Of a stretch of 64,000 nucleotides of DNA, positions 13,667 through 22,320 are shown one piece after another. Numbering within the stretch: position 1 is the first letter of the stretch; every line of letters begins with the position of its first letter. The notes beneath the pieces were generated by a model that saw nothing but the letters and a program-made list of their open reading frames with translations, made no database searches and was not told the origin of the DNA. Source of the stretch: Pseudomonas akapageensis. Its GTDB lineage: Bacteria; Pseudomonadota; Gammaproteobacteria; Pseudomonadales; Pseudomonadaceae. Position numbers and translations under genes: made by a program. The DNA lies in contig NZ_VXCP01000037.1 in the NCBI RefSeq assembly GCF_011355085.1, positions 1-64,000 of the forward strand. The letters run 5' to 3'.

Positions 13667-14980
13667 ATGCTGACCTTCCTCGGCTTTGCCATGGTCATCA
13701 CTTTCATGTACCTGATCATGACCAAGCGCCTGTCCGCGCTTATCGCACTGATCCTGGTCCCTATTCTGTTTGCCCTGTTCGGCGGATTTTCCGGCAAGAT
13801 CGGCCCAATGATGCTCGAAGGCATCACCAAGCTCGCCCCGACCGGGGTCATGTTGATGTTCGCCATTCTCTACTTCGCACTGATGATCGACTCCGGACTG
13901 TTCGACCCGGCAGTGCGCAAGATCCTCAAGCTGGTCAAGGGTGACCCGCTGAAGGTCTCGGTCGGCACGGCCGTGCTGGCCCTGGTGGTGTCCCTGGACG
14001 GGGACGGTGCGACCACCTACATGATCTGCGTGGCGGCGATGCTGCCGTTGTACAGCCGCCTGGGCATGAGCCCGCGGATCATGGCCGGCCTGATCATCCT
14101 GGCCGGTGGCGTGATGAACATGACGCCCTGGGGCGGCCCGACTGCCCGCGCCGCCAGCGCCTTGCACGTGGACCCGTCGCACATTTTCGTGCCGATGATC
14201 CCGGCCATGCTGTTCGGCGTGTTCGCCATCCTGGCCATCGCCTACATGTACGGCAAACGCGAGCGTGCTCGCCTGGGCGAACTGCATTTGCCGGGTGATG
14301 TCGTGGACATGGATCACAGCGAGATCAGCGTTTCCCAGTTCCCGGATGCCCGCCGTCCGAAACTGCTCTGGTTCAACGGTGCCTTGACCCTGGCGTTGAT
14401 GGCAGCCCTGATTGCCGGCCTGTTGCCGCTGCCCGTGCTGTTCATGATCGCCTTCAGTGTTGCCATGGTGGTCAACTACCCTTGCCTGCAACAGCAGAAG
14501 GACCGCATCGCGGCGCATGCCGGCAGCGTTCTGGCGGTGGTTGGCCTGATCTTCGCTGCCGGCATTTTCACCGGCATCCTGTCGGGCACCGGCATGGTGG
14601 AAGCCATGTCCAAGAGCCTGCTGGCCGTCATTCCGGACGCACTGGGCCCGTACCTGGCCGTGATCACCGCCGTGGTCAGCATGCCGTTCACCTTCTTCAT
14701 GTCCAACGACGCCTTCTACTATGGCGTACTGCCGGTATTGGCCGAAGCGGCCAGCCATTACGGCATCTCGCCGGTGGAAATGGCCCGGGCATCGATCGTC
14801 GGTCAACCGGTGCACCTGCTCAGCCCGCTGGTCCCCTCGACCTACCTGTTGGTGGCACTGGCCGGCATCGAGTTCGGCGACCACCAGCGCTTCACCCTGA
14901 AGTGGGCAGTGCTGGTTTGCATGTGCATAATGTTGGCTGCACTGCTGATGGGGATCTTTCCGCTGTTCAGCAGTCTCTAA
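13667..14980 (+). CDS. CitMHS-family citrate/proton symporter
   Basis: This 437-residue inner-membrane transporter of the CitMHS family takes up citrate as a divalent-metal complex with protons. It is hydrophobic throughout, with about 11-12 membrane segments. Family signatures include MLMFAILYFALMIDSGLFDP (about 62-81), SLDGDGATTYMI (about 108-119) and NMTPWGGPTARAASAL (about 149-164). A GGAGTATTCCT ribosome site precedes ATG 13667. The gene stands alone behind an unusual leader of hairpin, CA motif and short frame. The metal preference (Mg or Ca type) cannot be read from sequence. Confidence 0.9.
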   Translation: MLTFLGFAMVITFMYLIMTKRLSALIALILVPILFALFGGFSGKIGPMMLEGITKLAPTGVMLMFAILYFALMIDSGLFDPAVRKILKLVKGDPLKVSVGTAVLALVVSLDGDGATTYMICVAAMLPLYSRLGMSPRIMAGLIILAGGVMNMTPWGGPTARAASALHVDPSHIFVPMIPAMLFGVFAILAIAYMYGKRERARLGELHLPGDVVDMDHSEISVSQFPDARRPKLLWFNGALTLALMAALIAGLLPLPVLFMIAFSVAMVVNYPCLQQQKDRIAAHAGSVLAVVGLIFAAGIFTGILSGTGMVEAMSKSLLAVIPDALGPYLAVITAVVSMPFTFFMSNDAFYYGVLPVLAEAASHYGISPVEMARASIVGQPVHLLSPLVPSTYLLVALAGIEFGDHQRFTLKWAVLVCMCIMLAALLMGIFPLFSSL

Positions 14981-15012
14981 GCAAAAGAATCACTCACAGA
15001 TAGTGCGCCGCC

Positions 15013-15041
15013 AGCCCGACCTGCAATGCCAGGTTCGGGCT
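15013..15041 (+). terminator. Hairpin after the citrate transporter gene
   Basis: AGCCCGACCTG (15013-15023) pairs with CAGGTTCGGGCT (ending 15041) with one bulged base. It lies 33 bases after the stop codon and before the TerC gene. The following bases (TGACG) lack a U tract, so it is a weak or partial terminator at best. Confidence 0.4.
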
Positions 15042-15077
15042 TGACGCACATATCGACACACGCTCGAAGGAATACAC

Positions 15078-15845
15078 ATGGAATGGCTGACCAATCCGGA
15101 GATCTGGATTGCCTTTTTTACACTGACGGCTCTTGAGATCGTTCTCGGCATCGACAACATCATCATGATCTCGATCCTGGTCAGCCGCATGCCCAAGCCT
15201 ATGCAGCCGCGCACCCGGATCTTCGGCCTGGCCCTGGCCATGGTGACGCGCATCCTGTTGCTGCTGTCGATCACCTGGGTCATGCGCCTGACCGCCGATC
15301 TGTTCGTGGTCTTCGAGCACGGCGTCTCCGGTCGCGACCTGATCCTGTTCTTCGGTGGCCTGTTCCTGCTCTGGAAAAGCTCCCAGGAGATCTTCCACGG
15401 CCTGGAAGGCGAGGATGAAACCGCTGACGAATCTTCCGTCAAAGGTGGCAAGTTCCTCTACACCATTATCCAGATCGCGATCATCGACATCGTTTTCTCG
15501 CTGGACTCGGTCATCACTGCCGTAGGCATGGTCGCCCACGTCCCGGTCATGATCGCGGCCATCATCGTGGCTGTTCTGGTGATGATGTTGTGCTCCGGTG
15601 TCATCAGCAACTTCATCGACAAACACCCGTCGCTGAAGATGCTCGCGCTGTCGTTCCTGATCGTCGTCGGTGTCGTGCTGATCGCCGAGTCGTTCGACGT
15701 CCATATACCAAAAGGCGCCGTCTACTTCGCCATGGCGTTCTCGCTGGCTGTCGAAGCCATCAATATTCGCATGCGTACTGCCATTGCGAAGAAGAAAAAG
15801 CAGAGCGAGCCGGTGAAACTGCGCAAGGATGTTCCAGGGCAATAA
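15078..15845 (+). CDS. TerC family integral membrane protein
   Basis: This 255-residue membrane protein has about seven helices. Conserved acidic membrane motifs are visible: EIVLGIDNIIMISIL (about 17-31) and IDIVFSLDSVITAVG (about 137-151), the two inverted-repeat hallmarks of TerC. Members are linked to manganese export or to metal loading of exported proteins, and are also found in tellurium-resistance loci. There is no ter cluster here, so a housekeeping metal role is more likely. I saw no yybP-ykoY manganese riboswitch in the 97 bases upstream. A strong terminator follows. Confidence 0.88.
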   Translation: MEWLTNPEIWIAFFTLTALEIVLGIDNIIMISILVSRMPKPMQPRTRIFGLALAMVTRILLLLSITWVMRLTADLFVVFEHGVSGRDLILFFGGLFLLWKSSQEIFHGLEGEDETADESSVKGGKFLYTIIQIAIIDIVFSLDSVITAVGMVAHVPVMIAAIIVAVLVMMLCSGVISNFIDKHPSLKMLALSFLIVVGVVLIAESFDVHIPKGAVYFAMAFSLAVEAINIRMRTAIAKKKKQSEPVKLRKDVPGQ

Positions 15846-15858
15846 GCCCGGCCAAACG

Positions 15859-15888
15859 AAAAAGGGGCAGTCATTGCCCCTTTTTTTC
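15859..15888 (+). terminator. Intrinsic terminator of the TerC gene
   Basis: AAAGGGGCA (15861-15869) pairs with TGCCCCTTT (15875-15883), followed by more T to 15887. It lies 16 bases after the stop and is a canonical Rho-independent terminator. Confidence 0.92.
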
Positions 15889-16038
15889 GTGTTGATGACC
15901 ATTTTTTCATGACGCTTTTGTTCCATGGCCGCGCATGCCTGTGCGATGCTGGCGATCAGGCCATTGGCCGACTAAAGCTTAAGTAAGCCTTTAATAAATT
16001 CATCAAAGTTCAGATCAGGCTCGCTGCACATTTGACTT

Positions 16039-16076
16039 GGCCCCTTAGGGGCATTTTTAACAGGGGGGCCTTTTTC
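16039..16076 (+). promoter_or_regulatory. Overlapping hairpins directly before the Na/Pi cotransporter start
   Basis: GCCCC-TTA-GGGGC followed by ATTTTT (about 16040-16057) looks like a small terminator. The same GGCCCC can instead pair with GGGGCC at about 16065-16070, followed by TTTTT just before ATG 16077. The two folds exclude each other, so this could be an attenuator or could hide the ribosome site. The structures are read directly; their control role is a guess. Confidence 0.4.
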
Positions 16077-17735
16077 ATGCTGACCCTGCTCAATCTACTG
16101 TCTGCCGTTGCGTTGCTGATCTGGGGCACGCACATCGTTCGCACCGGTATCCTGCGGGTCTACGGCTCCAATCTTCGCCGCGTGCTGAGCCAGAACATGG
16201 CCAAGCGCCCCCTGGCATTCGTCGCCGGCATTGTGGTGACCGCGCTGGTACAGAGCAGCAATGCCACGGCCATGCTGGTGACTTCCTTTGTGGGGCAAAG
16301 GCTGATGGCTCTGACCCCGGCGCTGGCAATCATGCTCGGTGCCGATGTGGGTACGGCCCTGATGGCGCGGGTGCTGACGTTCGACCTGTCCTGGCTTTCG
16401 CCCTTGCTGATCTTTCTCGGGGTGATCTTCTTCCTGTCGCGCAAGCAGACACGGGTTGGCCAGATGGGCCGCGTCGGTATTGGCCTGGGTTTGATCATCC
16501 TGGCCTTGCAGCTGATTGTCGAAGCCGCAGCACCCATTACCCATGCCCAGGGCGTGAAGGTCCTGTTCGCTTCTCTGACGGGCGACATCCTGCTCGACGC
16601 GCTGGTCGGCGCCTTGTTCGCCCTGATTTCCTACTCGAGCCTTGCCGCCGTGCTATTGACGGCGACCCTGGCCGGCGCGGAGTTGATCAGCCTGCCGGTG
16701 GCCATCGGCCTGGTGATCGGCGCCAATATCGGCAGCGGGCTGCTGGCGTTCCTCAGCACCAGCATGCAGAACGCCGCCGGCCGTCAGGTGGCGCTGGGTA
16801 GCCTGCTGTACAAGATGATCGGTCTGTTGTTGATCATTCCCGTGCTGAACCCACTGGTGCAGTGGATGGACACCCTTGCTTTTAGCCCTCAAGGGCTGGT
16901 GATCGGCTTTCACCTGCTCTACAACACCCTGCGCTGTCTGCTGATGTTGCCCACGGTCGCGGCAATGGCGCGCCTGTGCGCCTGGTTGCTGCCCGAGCGC
17001 CCGCAAGCCAATGGCCTGGCGACACCACGTCACCTGGACCCCACGGCCCTGACCACGCCGAGCCTGGCACTGGCCAATGCCGTACGCGAAACCCTACGCA
17101 TGGGCGATCTGATAGACAGCATGTTGTCGGCCATGCTCAATGTGCTGCGCGGCACACAAACGGCCATGACCCAGGAAATGCGCAGCCTGAGCGATGATGT
17201 CGAATCACTGTACAACGCCATCAAACTCTATCTGGCGCAGATGCCCCGCGAAGACCTCAGTGAGCAGGACAGTCGGCGTTGGGCGGAGATCATTGAACTG
17301 GCGATCAACCTCAAGCTGGCCAGCGATGTCATCGAGCGCATGTTGCGCAAGGTCCAGCAACAGAAAACTTCCCAGCGCCGGGAGTTCTCCGACGTCGGCC
17401 TGGAAGAATTGACGGGCTTGCATAGCCAGTTGCTGGCCAGCCTGCGCCTGGGCCTGTCGGTCTTCCTGAGCGCAGACCCGGAAAGTGCGCGCCAACTGCT
17501 TCGGGAAAAACGTCGTTTCCGCGCTCAGGAACGGCGCCTGGCCCATGCCCATGTCAGCCGTTTGCAACGAAAAGTAGTGCAAAGTATCGAGACCAGCTCG
17601 TTGCATCTGGAACTGATCGCCGACATGAAACGCCTGAACTCCCTGTTCTGCACCAGCGCCTATGTCGTCCTGGGCAGCGGCGACACCGGTGCACTGGTCG
17701 TCGATGGGGTGCCTGACGATGCACATTCACCTTGA
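16077..17735 (+). CDS. Na/Pi cotransporter family protein with PhoU-like C-terminal domain
   Basis: This 552-residue protein has a membrane domain of about eight to nine helices (1-310) with the family's QSSNAT motif at 59-64, a second SYSSLAA copy near 197 and GANIGSG near 220. From about 340 on it is soluble, helical and charged, resembling PhoU. It should carry phosphate with sodium, or act in phosphate export or sensing, in the inner membrane. The start at ATG 16077 fits the first membrane helix; an upstream TTG at 16032 is possible but would add an odd extension. Confidence 0.85.
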   Translation: MLTLLNLLSAVALLIWGTHIVRTGILRVYGSNLRRVLSQNMAKRPLAFVAGIVVTALVQSSNATAMLVTSFVGQRLMALTPALAIMLGADVGTALMARVLTFDLSWLSPLLIFLGVIFFLSRKQTRVGQMGRVGIGLGLIILALQLIVEAAAPITHAQGVKVLFASLTGDILLDALVGALFALISYSSLAAVLLTATLAGAELISLPVAIGLVIGANIGSGLLAFLSTSMQNAAGRQVALGSLLYKMIGLLLIIPVLNPLVQWMDTLAFSPQGLVIGFHLLYNTLRCLLMLPTVAAMARLCAWLLPERPQANGLATPRHLDPTALTTPSLALANAVRETLRMGDLIDSMLSAMLNVLRGTQTAMTQEMRSLSDDVESLYNAIKLYLAQMPREDLSEQDSRRWAEIIELAINLKLASDVIERMLRKVQQQKTSQRREFSDVGLEELTGLHSQLLASLRLGLSVFLSADPESARQLLREKRRFRAQERRLAHAHVSRLQRKVVQSIETSSLHLELIADMKRLNSLFCTSAYVVLGSGDTGALVVDGVPDDAHSP

Positions 17736-17817
17736 ACCCCTGCAATCGGGCAAAGTCCATTTCTCAGGCCGTGCTCACTTTGGGTAAGCTCTCCCGGTTA
17801 CCGCAAGGAAGCCCGCT

Positions 17818-19212
17818 ATGCGTTGCCTGATGCTCATTTTCCTGCTGCTGGGTTGCACCCCAGGCTTTGCACTCGATCGCTTCCGGGTCGAGGGCTACTT
17901 TCTGCCCAACGGCATGCAGGTGATACTCAAGCCCGGTTATGAGCGTGATCATGTCGCCATTCGCCTGGTGGTCGGCGTCGGCTTCGACGATTTCCCCTGT
18001 AACCAACAGGAACTGCCGCATCTGCTCGAACATGCGCTGTTCAGTGGCCTCGACAAGAGCGGCGAGGGCGGCCTGGAAGAGCGTATGCAGGCCCTGGGTG
18101 GCGAGTGGAATGCCTATACCAGCAGCGCCGACACTACCTTTGTCATCGAGGCTCCGGCCCGCAACCAGCGCAAGGTCCTGGACCTGTTGCTGGCGGTCAT
18201 CACCCAGACCCAGATCGATGAGGCAGCCCTGGATCTCTCCAGGCAAATCGTCGAACGCGAGGATGGCGGGCACTACTCCCCGTTGCAGCGCTGGCTCGAC
18301 CGCCAGGACCTTGGGCATGGCGCCAGTGACCAATTGGCCGTGGAACTGGGACTCAAATGCGCCGAACGCTCGTCGATCCACGACATGACCCTGGAGCAGG
18401 TCCAAGCCCTGCGCAAGCAATGGTACGCCCCCAATAACATGAGCCTGATCATGGTGGGTGGCCTGGACAAACTGCTACCGGCCTACCTGGAGCGTACCTA
18501 TGGTCAACTGGAGCCACTGGACCCCATCGACCACCGCCCCCTCAATGCCATCCACAAGGTAGCTGACGCCCGGCGCGAGTTGACCGACGGCTGGCTGGGC
18601 AATGGCGCCAAGTTGCACTGGCTGTTCATCGAGCCAACCCTGGACAACGAGCACGACCAGACCTGGGACCTGCTGCAGAGCTACCTGGACTGGGCGCTGT
18701 ACACCGAGCTGCGCCTCAAGCACAGCTTGTCCTACGGCCCTTCTGCCCAGCGCGAGACGTTTGGCGACAGCGGCATGCTGAGCCTGAACGCCGACCTGGA
18801 CCGCGATTCGCTCGATGATGCCGAGCAGATCCTCAAGGATCTGATCCAGCGGTTGCAGAAGGACGGGCTCGACCCCCAGGCCTTTGACCGCGTGAAAAGG
18901 GCCGCGATCGCCCGCCAGGCCTGGTCGGCTCAGGGTAACAGTGCCCTGGCGGACTACTACTGGGGTGCCTTGAACGACTATTCCGACGGCCATTTCACTA
19001 ATACATCGCGGCTGTTACAAGCAGTCAGCCTCAAGGACGCCAACCAGGCGATGCGCAAACTGTTCGCCCAGCCCGGCTATGTACGTATTGAAAAGCCGCT
19101 GCTCAGCTACGACCAGTTGTACCTTCTGACCGCTCTGGTCATTGGGCTGGTCCTGGTGTCCGCTGCGGGCTGGTACGCCTGGCGCAGTCATCGCAGGGAG
19201 AACAAGCGGTAG
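17818..19212 (+). CDS. M16 family zinc peptidase with C-terminal membrane anchor
   Basis: This 464-residue protein has an N-terminal signal sequence (about 1-19), an M16 (pitrilysin/insulinase) domain with the inverted zinc motif H68-L-L-E71-H72, and a downstream VERED glutamate that may be the third ligand. A second M16 half follows at about 190-400. Residues about 430-452 form one membrane helix (LVIGLVLVSAAGWYAW), with a basic tail (RSHRRENKR) in the cytoplasm. It probably degrades peptides in the periplasm while anchored to the inner membrane. The single-pass anchor and only one active-site half are notable; substrates are unknown. Confidence 0.85.
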   Translation: MRCLMLIFLLLGCTPGFALDRFRVEGYFLPNGMQVILKPGYERDHVAIRLVVGVGFDDFPCNQQELPHLLEHALFSGLDKSGEGGLEERMQALGGEWNAYTSSADTTFVIEAPARNQRKVLDLLLAVITQTQIDEAALDLSRQIVEREDGGHYSPLQRWLDRQDLGHGASDQLAVELGLKCAERSSIHDMTLEQVQALRKQWYAPNNMSLIMVGGLDKLLPAYLERTYGQLEPLDPIDHRPLNAIHKVADARRELTDGWLGNGAKLHWLFIEPTLDNEHDQTWDLLQSYLDWALYTELRLKHSLSYGPSAQRETFGDSGMLSLNADLDRDSLDDAEQILKDLIQRLQKDGLDPQAFDRVKRAAIARQAWSAQGNSALADYYWGALNDYSDGHFTNTSRLLQAVSLKDANQAMRKLFAQPGYVRIEKPLLSYDQLYLLTALVIGLVLVSAAGWYAWRSHRRENKR

Positions 19213-19277
19213 AGGCAATGTGCCTGCCAAGGGCGTATTCTGTGCGGGTTTTTCCTACAGCCTTGTGAACCTGCCAA

Positions 19278-20318
19278 ATGCCTATTTACGTCCAGCGCAT
19301 AATCGAACTGATCAAGCGCTACCCGGGGGTTATTGCCCTATTCGGTTTCATTTCCGGTATTGGCAGTTTCATTCTGGTGGACCGGCAGGAAAAGCTCGCC
19401 AGCTGGATCGCCGTGCTGATGCTGGTGAGCTGGGTCTGGCTGATGCTGGAAAACAGCTTTACCAAGCTGTTCAGCCGCGTTTTCAAACGCGACATTCCCG
19501 AGCCGCTGTTACGTTACGCCACGCAGATGATCCATCAGGAAAGCCTGTTTTTCGTCCTGCCGTTCTTTTACATCACGACCACCTGGAACAGCGGCCAGCT
19601 TGTGTTCACCGGCCTGCTGACGGTAGCCGGGCTGATCTCGATCATCGACCCGCTCTACTACAAGTGGCTGGCACCGCGGCGCTGGCTGTTTCTGGCACTG
19701 CATACCCTGACTTTGTTCGCCGCCATGCTCACGGCATTGCCGATCATCCTCCACCTGACCACCTCGCAAAGTTTCAAGCTGGCGCTGATCACCGCCATGC
19801 TGCTGTCTTTCCCGAGCCTTGCCAGCAGTTTTCCCATCGCCCACTGGCGCCGGGGTGTGATGCTGGTGGTCATGACCCTGGCCGTGGGTGCCGGTGGCTG
19901 GCTGCTGCGTTCCTGGGTGCCACCGGCCACACTGTGGCTGACCGAAGTGGCAGTGAGTACCGAAATGGACAACGCCAATCGCACCCCTGGCAAGCGCCTC
20001 AAGGAAATCAGCGCCAGCCAGGTACGCAGCACGGGCCTGTATGCCTATACCGCAATCAACGCCCCGCGCGGCCTGGATGAGCGGATTTACCACGTCTGGC
20101 AGTTCAACGGCAAAGAGGTCGATCGTATCGCGCTGGATATCCATGGTGGCCGCAAAGAGGGCTATCGTGCCTGGACCCACAAGCAGAACCTGCCTGGCGA
20201 TCCGGTTGGAAAGTGGCAGGTCCGGGTGCTGACCGAGGACGGCCAGGTCATCGGCGTGCTGCGTTTTGAAGTGACTGATACCGGTCAAGAAACCAGGCAG
20301 GCGGCACGGACAAACTAG
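19278..20318 (+). CDS. DUF5924/DUF2914 membrane protein
   Basis: This 346-residue protein has about seven or eight hydrophobic segments in residues 15-215 (for example ALFGFISGIGSFILV and VLMLVSWVWLMLE). A C-terminal soluble domain of about 100 residues (about 235-335) matches DUF2914: GLDERIYHVWQFNGKEVDRI, then GKWQVRVLTEDGQVIG. The soluble part is beta-rich and probably periplasmic. No enzyme motif is seen. It lies alone, between the M16 peptidase and the lipid-transport operon, all on the same strand. Function unknown. Confidence 0.8.
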   Translation: MPIYVQRIIELIKRYPGVIALFGFISGIGSFILVDRQEKLASWIAVLMLVSWVWLMLENSFTKLFSRVFKRDIPEPLLRYATQMIHQESLFFVLPFFYITTTWNSGQLVFTGLLTVAGLISIIDPLYYKWLAPRRWLFLALHTLTLFAAMLTALPIILHLTTSQSFKLALITAMLLSFPSLASSFPIAHWRRGVMLVVMTLAVGAGGWLLRSWVPPATLWLTEVAVSTEMDNANRTPGKRLKEISASQVRSTGLYAYTAINAPRGLDERIYHVWQFNGKEVDRIALDIHGGRKEGYRAWTHKQNLPGDPVGKWQVRVLTEDGQVIGVLRFEVTDTGQETRQAARTN

Positions 20319-20373
20319 CACTATGATCGTGGTTTCATTTCGCATTGATGCGTAAACACTAAGCTTGGAGCTT

Positions 20374-21519
20374 ATGACCACCCAAAACGATGCTGCCAGC
20401 GCATTGCTCGATACCTCGAGCCAGCCTACAAACCTGCGAATCGCGGGTGACTGGACGCTGGCCAACTATAAGGCACTGAAGGCGCAGACAGAAGCGTTGG
20501 TCGGCCACTATGACGGCAACACCTCGGTCGACCTCAGCCAGCTGGGCGCGCTGGATACTGCCGGCGCCTCGTTGCTGGTGGAGTTGCTGGGCGCCCAGCG
20601 GCTGGGCCAGCTAGCCGAAACCGCAACTCATCTGCCGGCCGCCAGTCGTGCTCTGCTGCAGACGGTGTACTGTTCCCTGCAGGATTTCTGCGTCCCGGAA
20701 AAACAACCCGAGCAATCCACCGGCGTCCAGGTCCTGGCCCGGATCGGTAGTGCGGTGGACACACTCTGGCAAGATACCAAGGCGCTGCTGGGCTTCATTG
20801 GCCTGATCCTTGAAACGCTGGTGCGGGTACTGCTGCATCCCAAACGCTGGCGCATGACCTCAGTGGTCGCTCATATCGAACAGACCGGACTCAATGCCGC
20901 GCCCATCGTCGGGCTGCTGACGTTCCTGGTCGGAGCGGTGGTGGCCTTTCTCGGCGCCACGGTACTGGCCAGCTTTGGTGCAACGATCTTCACCGTGGAT
21001 CTGGTGGCGTTTTCCTTCCTGCGTGAATTCGCTGTCCTGTTGACCGCGATTCTCATGGCCGGTCGTACCGCCAGTGCATTTACAGCCCAGATCGGTTCGA
21101 TGAAGGCCAATGAAGAAATCGACGCCATTCGAACCCTTGGCCTGGACCCCGTGGAGATGCTGGTGCTGCCACGGGTCCTGGCCTTGCTGATCGCGCTCCC
21201 GTTGCTGACATTTCTGGCCATGCTTTGCGGGATAGTCGGTGGCGGCGTGGTCTGCGCCGTGTCCCTGGATATCTCCCCGGCCATGTTCATTTCGCTGCTG
21301 CAAAGCGATATCGGCGTTCAACACTTCCTGGTCGGACTGGTAAAGGCGCCGTTTTTTGCGTTTCTGATTGCAGCCATCGGTTGCCTTGAAGGCTTCAAGG
21401 TCAGTGGCAGCGCGGAGTCGGTCGGTGCCCATACCACTTCAAGCGTGGTGCAGTCGATCTTCGTGGTGATTGTGCTCGATGCCGCAGCGGCCCTGTTTTT
21501 CATGGAGATGGGCTGGTGA
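20374..21519 (+). CDS. MlaE-family ABC transporter permease with N-terminal STAS domain
   Basis: This 381-residue permease of an Mce/Mla-type lipid transporter has an N-terminal STAS-like domain (about 15-100, TAGASLLVELLGAQRLG) and then the MlaE domain of five or six membrane helices. Its signature FAVLLTAILMAGRTASAFTAQIG is followed by MKANEEIDAIRTLGLDP. The fused STAS domain replaces the separate MlaB seen in E. coli. It overlaps the ATPase gene by four bases and heads a four-gene operon. ATG 20374 has a TTGGAG ribosome site. Confidence 0.9.
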   Translation: MTTQNDAASALLDTSSQPTNLRIAGDWTLANYKALKAQTEALVGHYDGNTSVDLSQLGALDTAGASLLVELLGAQRLGQLAETATHLPAASRALLQTVYCSLQDFCVPEKQPEQSTGVQVLARIGSAVDTLWQDTKALLGFIGLILETLVRVLLHPKRWRMTSVVAHIEQTGLNAAPIVGLLTFLVGAVVAFLGATVLASFGATIFTVDLVAFSFLREFAVLLTAILMAGRTASAFTAQIGSMKANEEIDAIRTLGLDPVEMLVLPRVLALLIALPLLTFLAMLCGIVGGGVVCAVSLDISPAMFISLLQSDIGVQHFLVGLVKAPFFAFLIAAIGCLEGFKVSGSAESVGAHTTSSVVQSIFVVIVLDAAAALFFMEMGW

Positions 21520-22319
21520 GCGGCGTGCAGGTGGAATCCGGCGAAAACGTGATCGAAGTGCGCGGTCTGTGCAACCGCTTCGGCACGCAAAGCGTGCACG
21601 AGAACCTCGACCTGGATCTGCACCGCGGGGAGATCCTGGCCGTGGTTGGCGGTTCGGGCAGCGGCAAGTCGGTGCTGCTGCGCAGCATTATCGGCCTGCG
21701 CAGGCCCAATGAAGGCGAAGTGCGCGTGTTCGGGCAGTCGCTGCAGGACCTTTCGGAAGAGGAGCGCTCGAAAGTCGAGCGACGCTTTGGCGTGCTGTTC
21801 CAGAGAGGCGCATTATTCTCCTCTCTGACGGTCACCGAAAACGTCGCGCTGCCCTTGATCGAATACGCAGGCTTGAGCCGTGACGAGGCTGAGCACTTGG
21901 CTGCGGTGAAACTGGCCCTCGCCGGCCTGCCGATCTCGGCGGCGGAAAAATACCCAGCGTCCCTGTCCGGCGGCATGATCAAGCGGGCTGCCCTGGCCCG
22001 TGCGCTGGCGCTGGACCCGGACATCCTGTTTCTCGACGAACCCACCGCCGGGCTCGACCCGATCGGCGCGGCGGCCTTCGATCAACTGATCCTGACCCTG
22101 CGCGATGCCCTGGGGTTGAGCGTGCTCTTGATTACCCACGATCTCGACACCCTCTACACCATTACCGACCGGGTCGCGGTACTGTCGCAGAAGAAGGTAC
22201 TGGTGGCCGACCACATCGATGTGGTGGCCGAAACCGACGATGCCTGGATTCACGAATATTTTCATGGCCCACGTGGCCGCGCGGCGTTGCAGGCCGCTAC
22301 ACCACCCAAGGAGGTCTGA
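21516..22319 (+). CDS. MlaF-like ABC transporter ATP-binding protein
   Basis: This 267-residue ATPase partners the MlaE-like permease. Motifs seen are Walker A GGSGSGKSVLLR (about 45-56), signature LSGGMIKRAALARAL (about 150-164), Walker B ILFLDEPTAGLDP and the switch ITHD. The GTG start at 21516 overlaps the permease stop, suggesting coupled translation. The complex probably moves phospholipids or related lipids between inner and outer membranes; direction is unresolved for this subfamily. Confidence 0.92.
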   Translation: MSGVQVESGENVIEVRGLCNRFGTQSVHENLDLDLHRGEILAVVGGSGSGKSVLLRSIIGLRRPNEGEVRVFGQSLQDLSEEERSKVERRFGVLFQRGALFSSLTVTENVALPLIEYAGLSRDEAEHLAAVKLALAGLPISAAEKYPASLSGGMIKRAALARALALDPDILFLDEPTAGLDPIGAAAFDQLILTLRDALGLSVLLITHDLDTLYTITDRVAVLSQKKVLVADHIDVVAETDDAWIHEYFHGPRGRAALQAATPPKEV

Positions 22320-22320
22320 C

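Noticed and set aside
14981..15077. Manganese (yybP-ykoY) riboswitch before the TerC gene
   Set aside because: Only 97 bases are available and none of the conserved loop sequence is visible. The hairpin there looks like an imperfect terminator of the previous gene.
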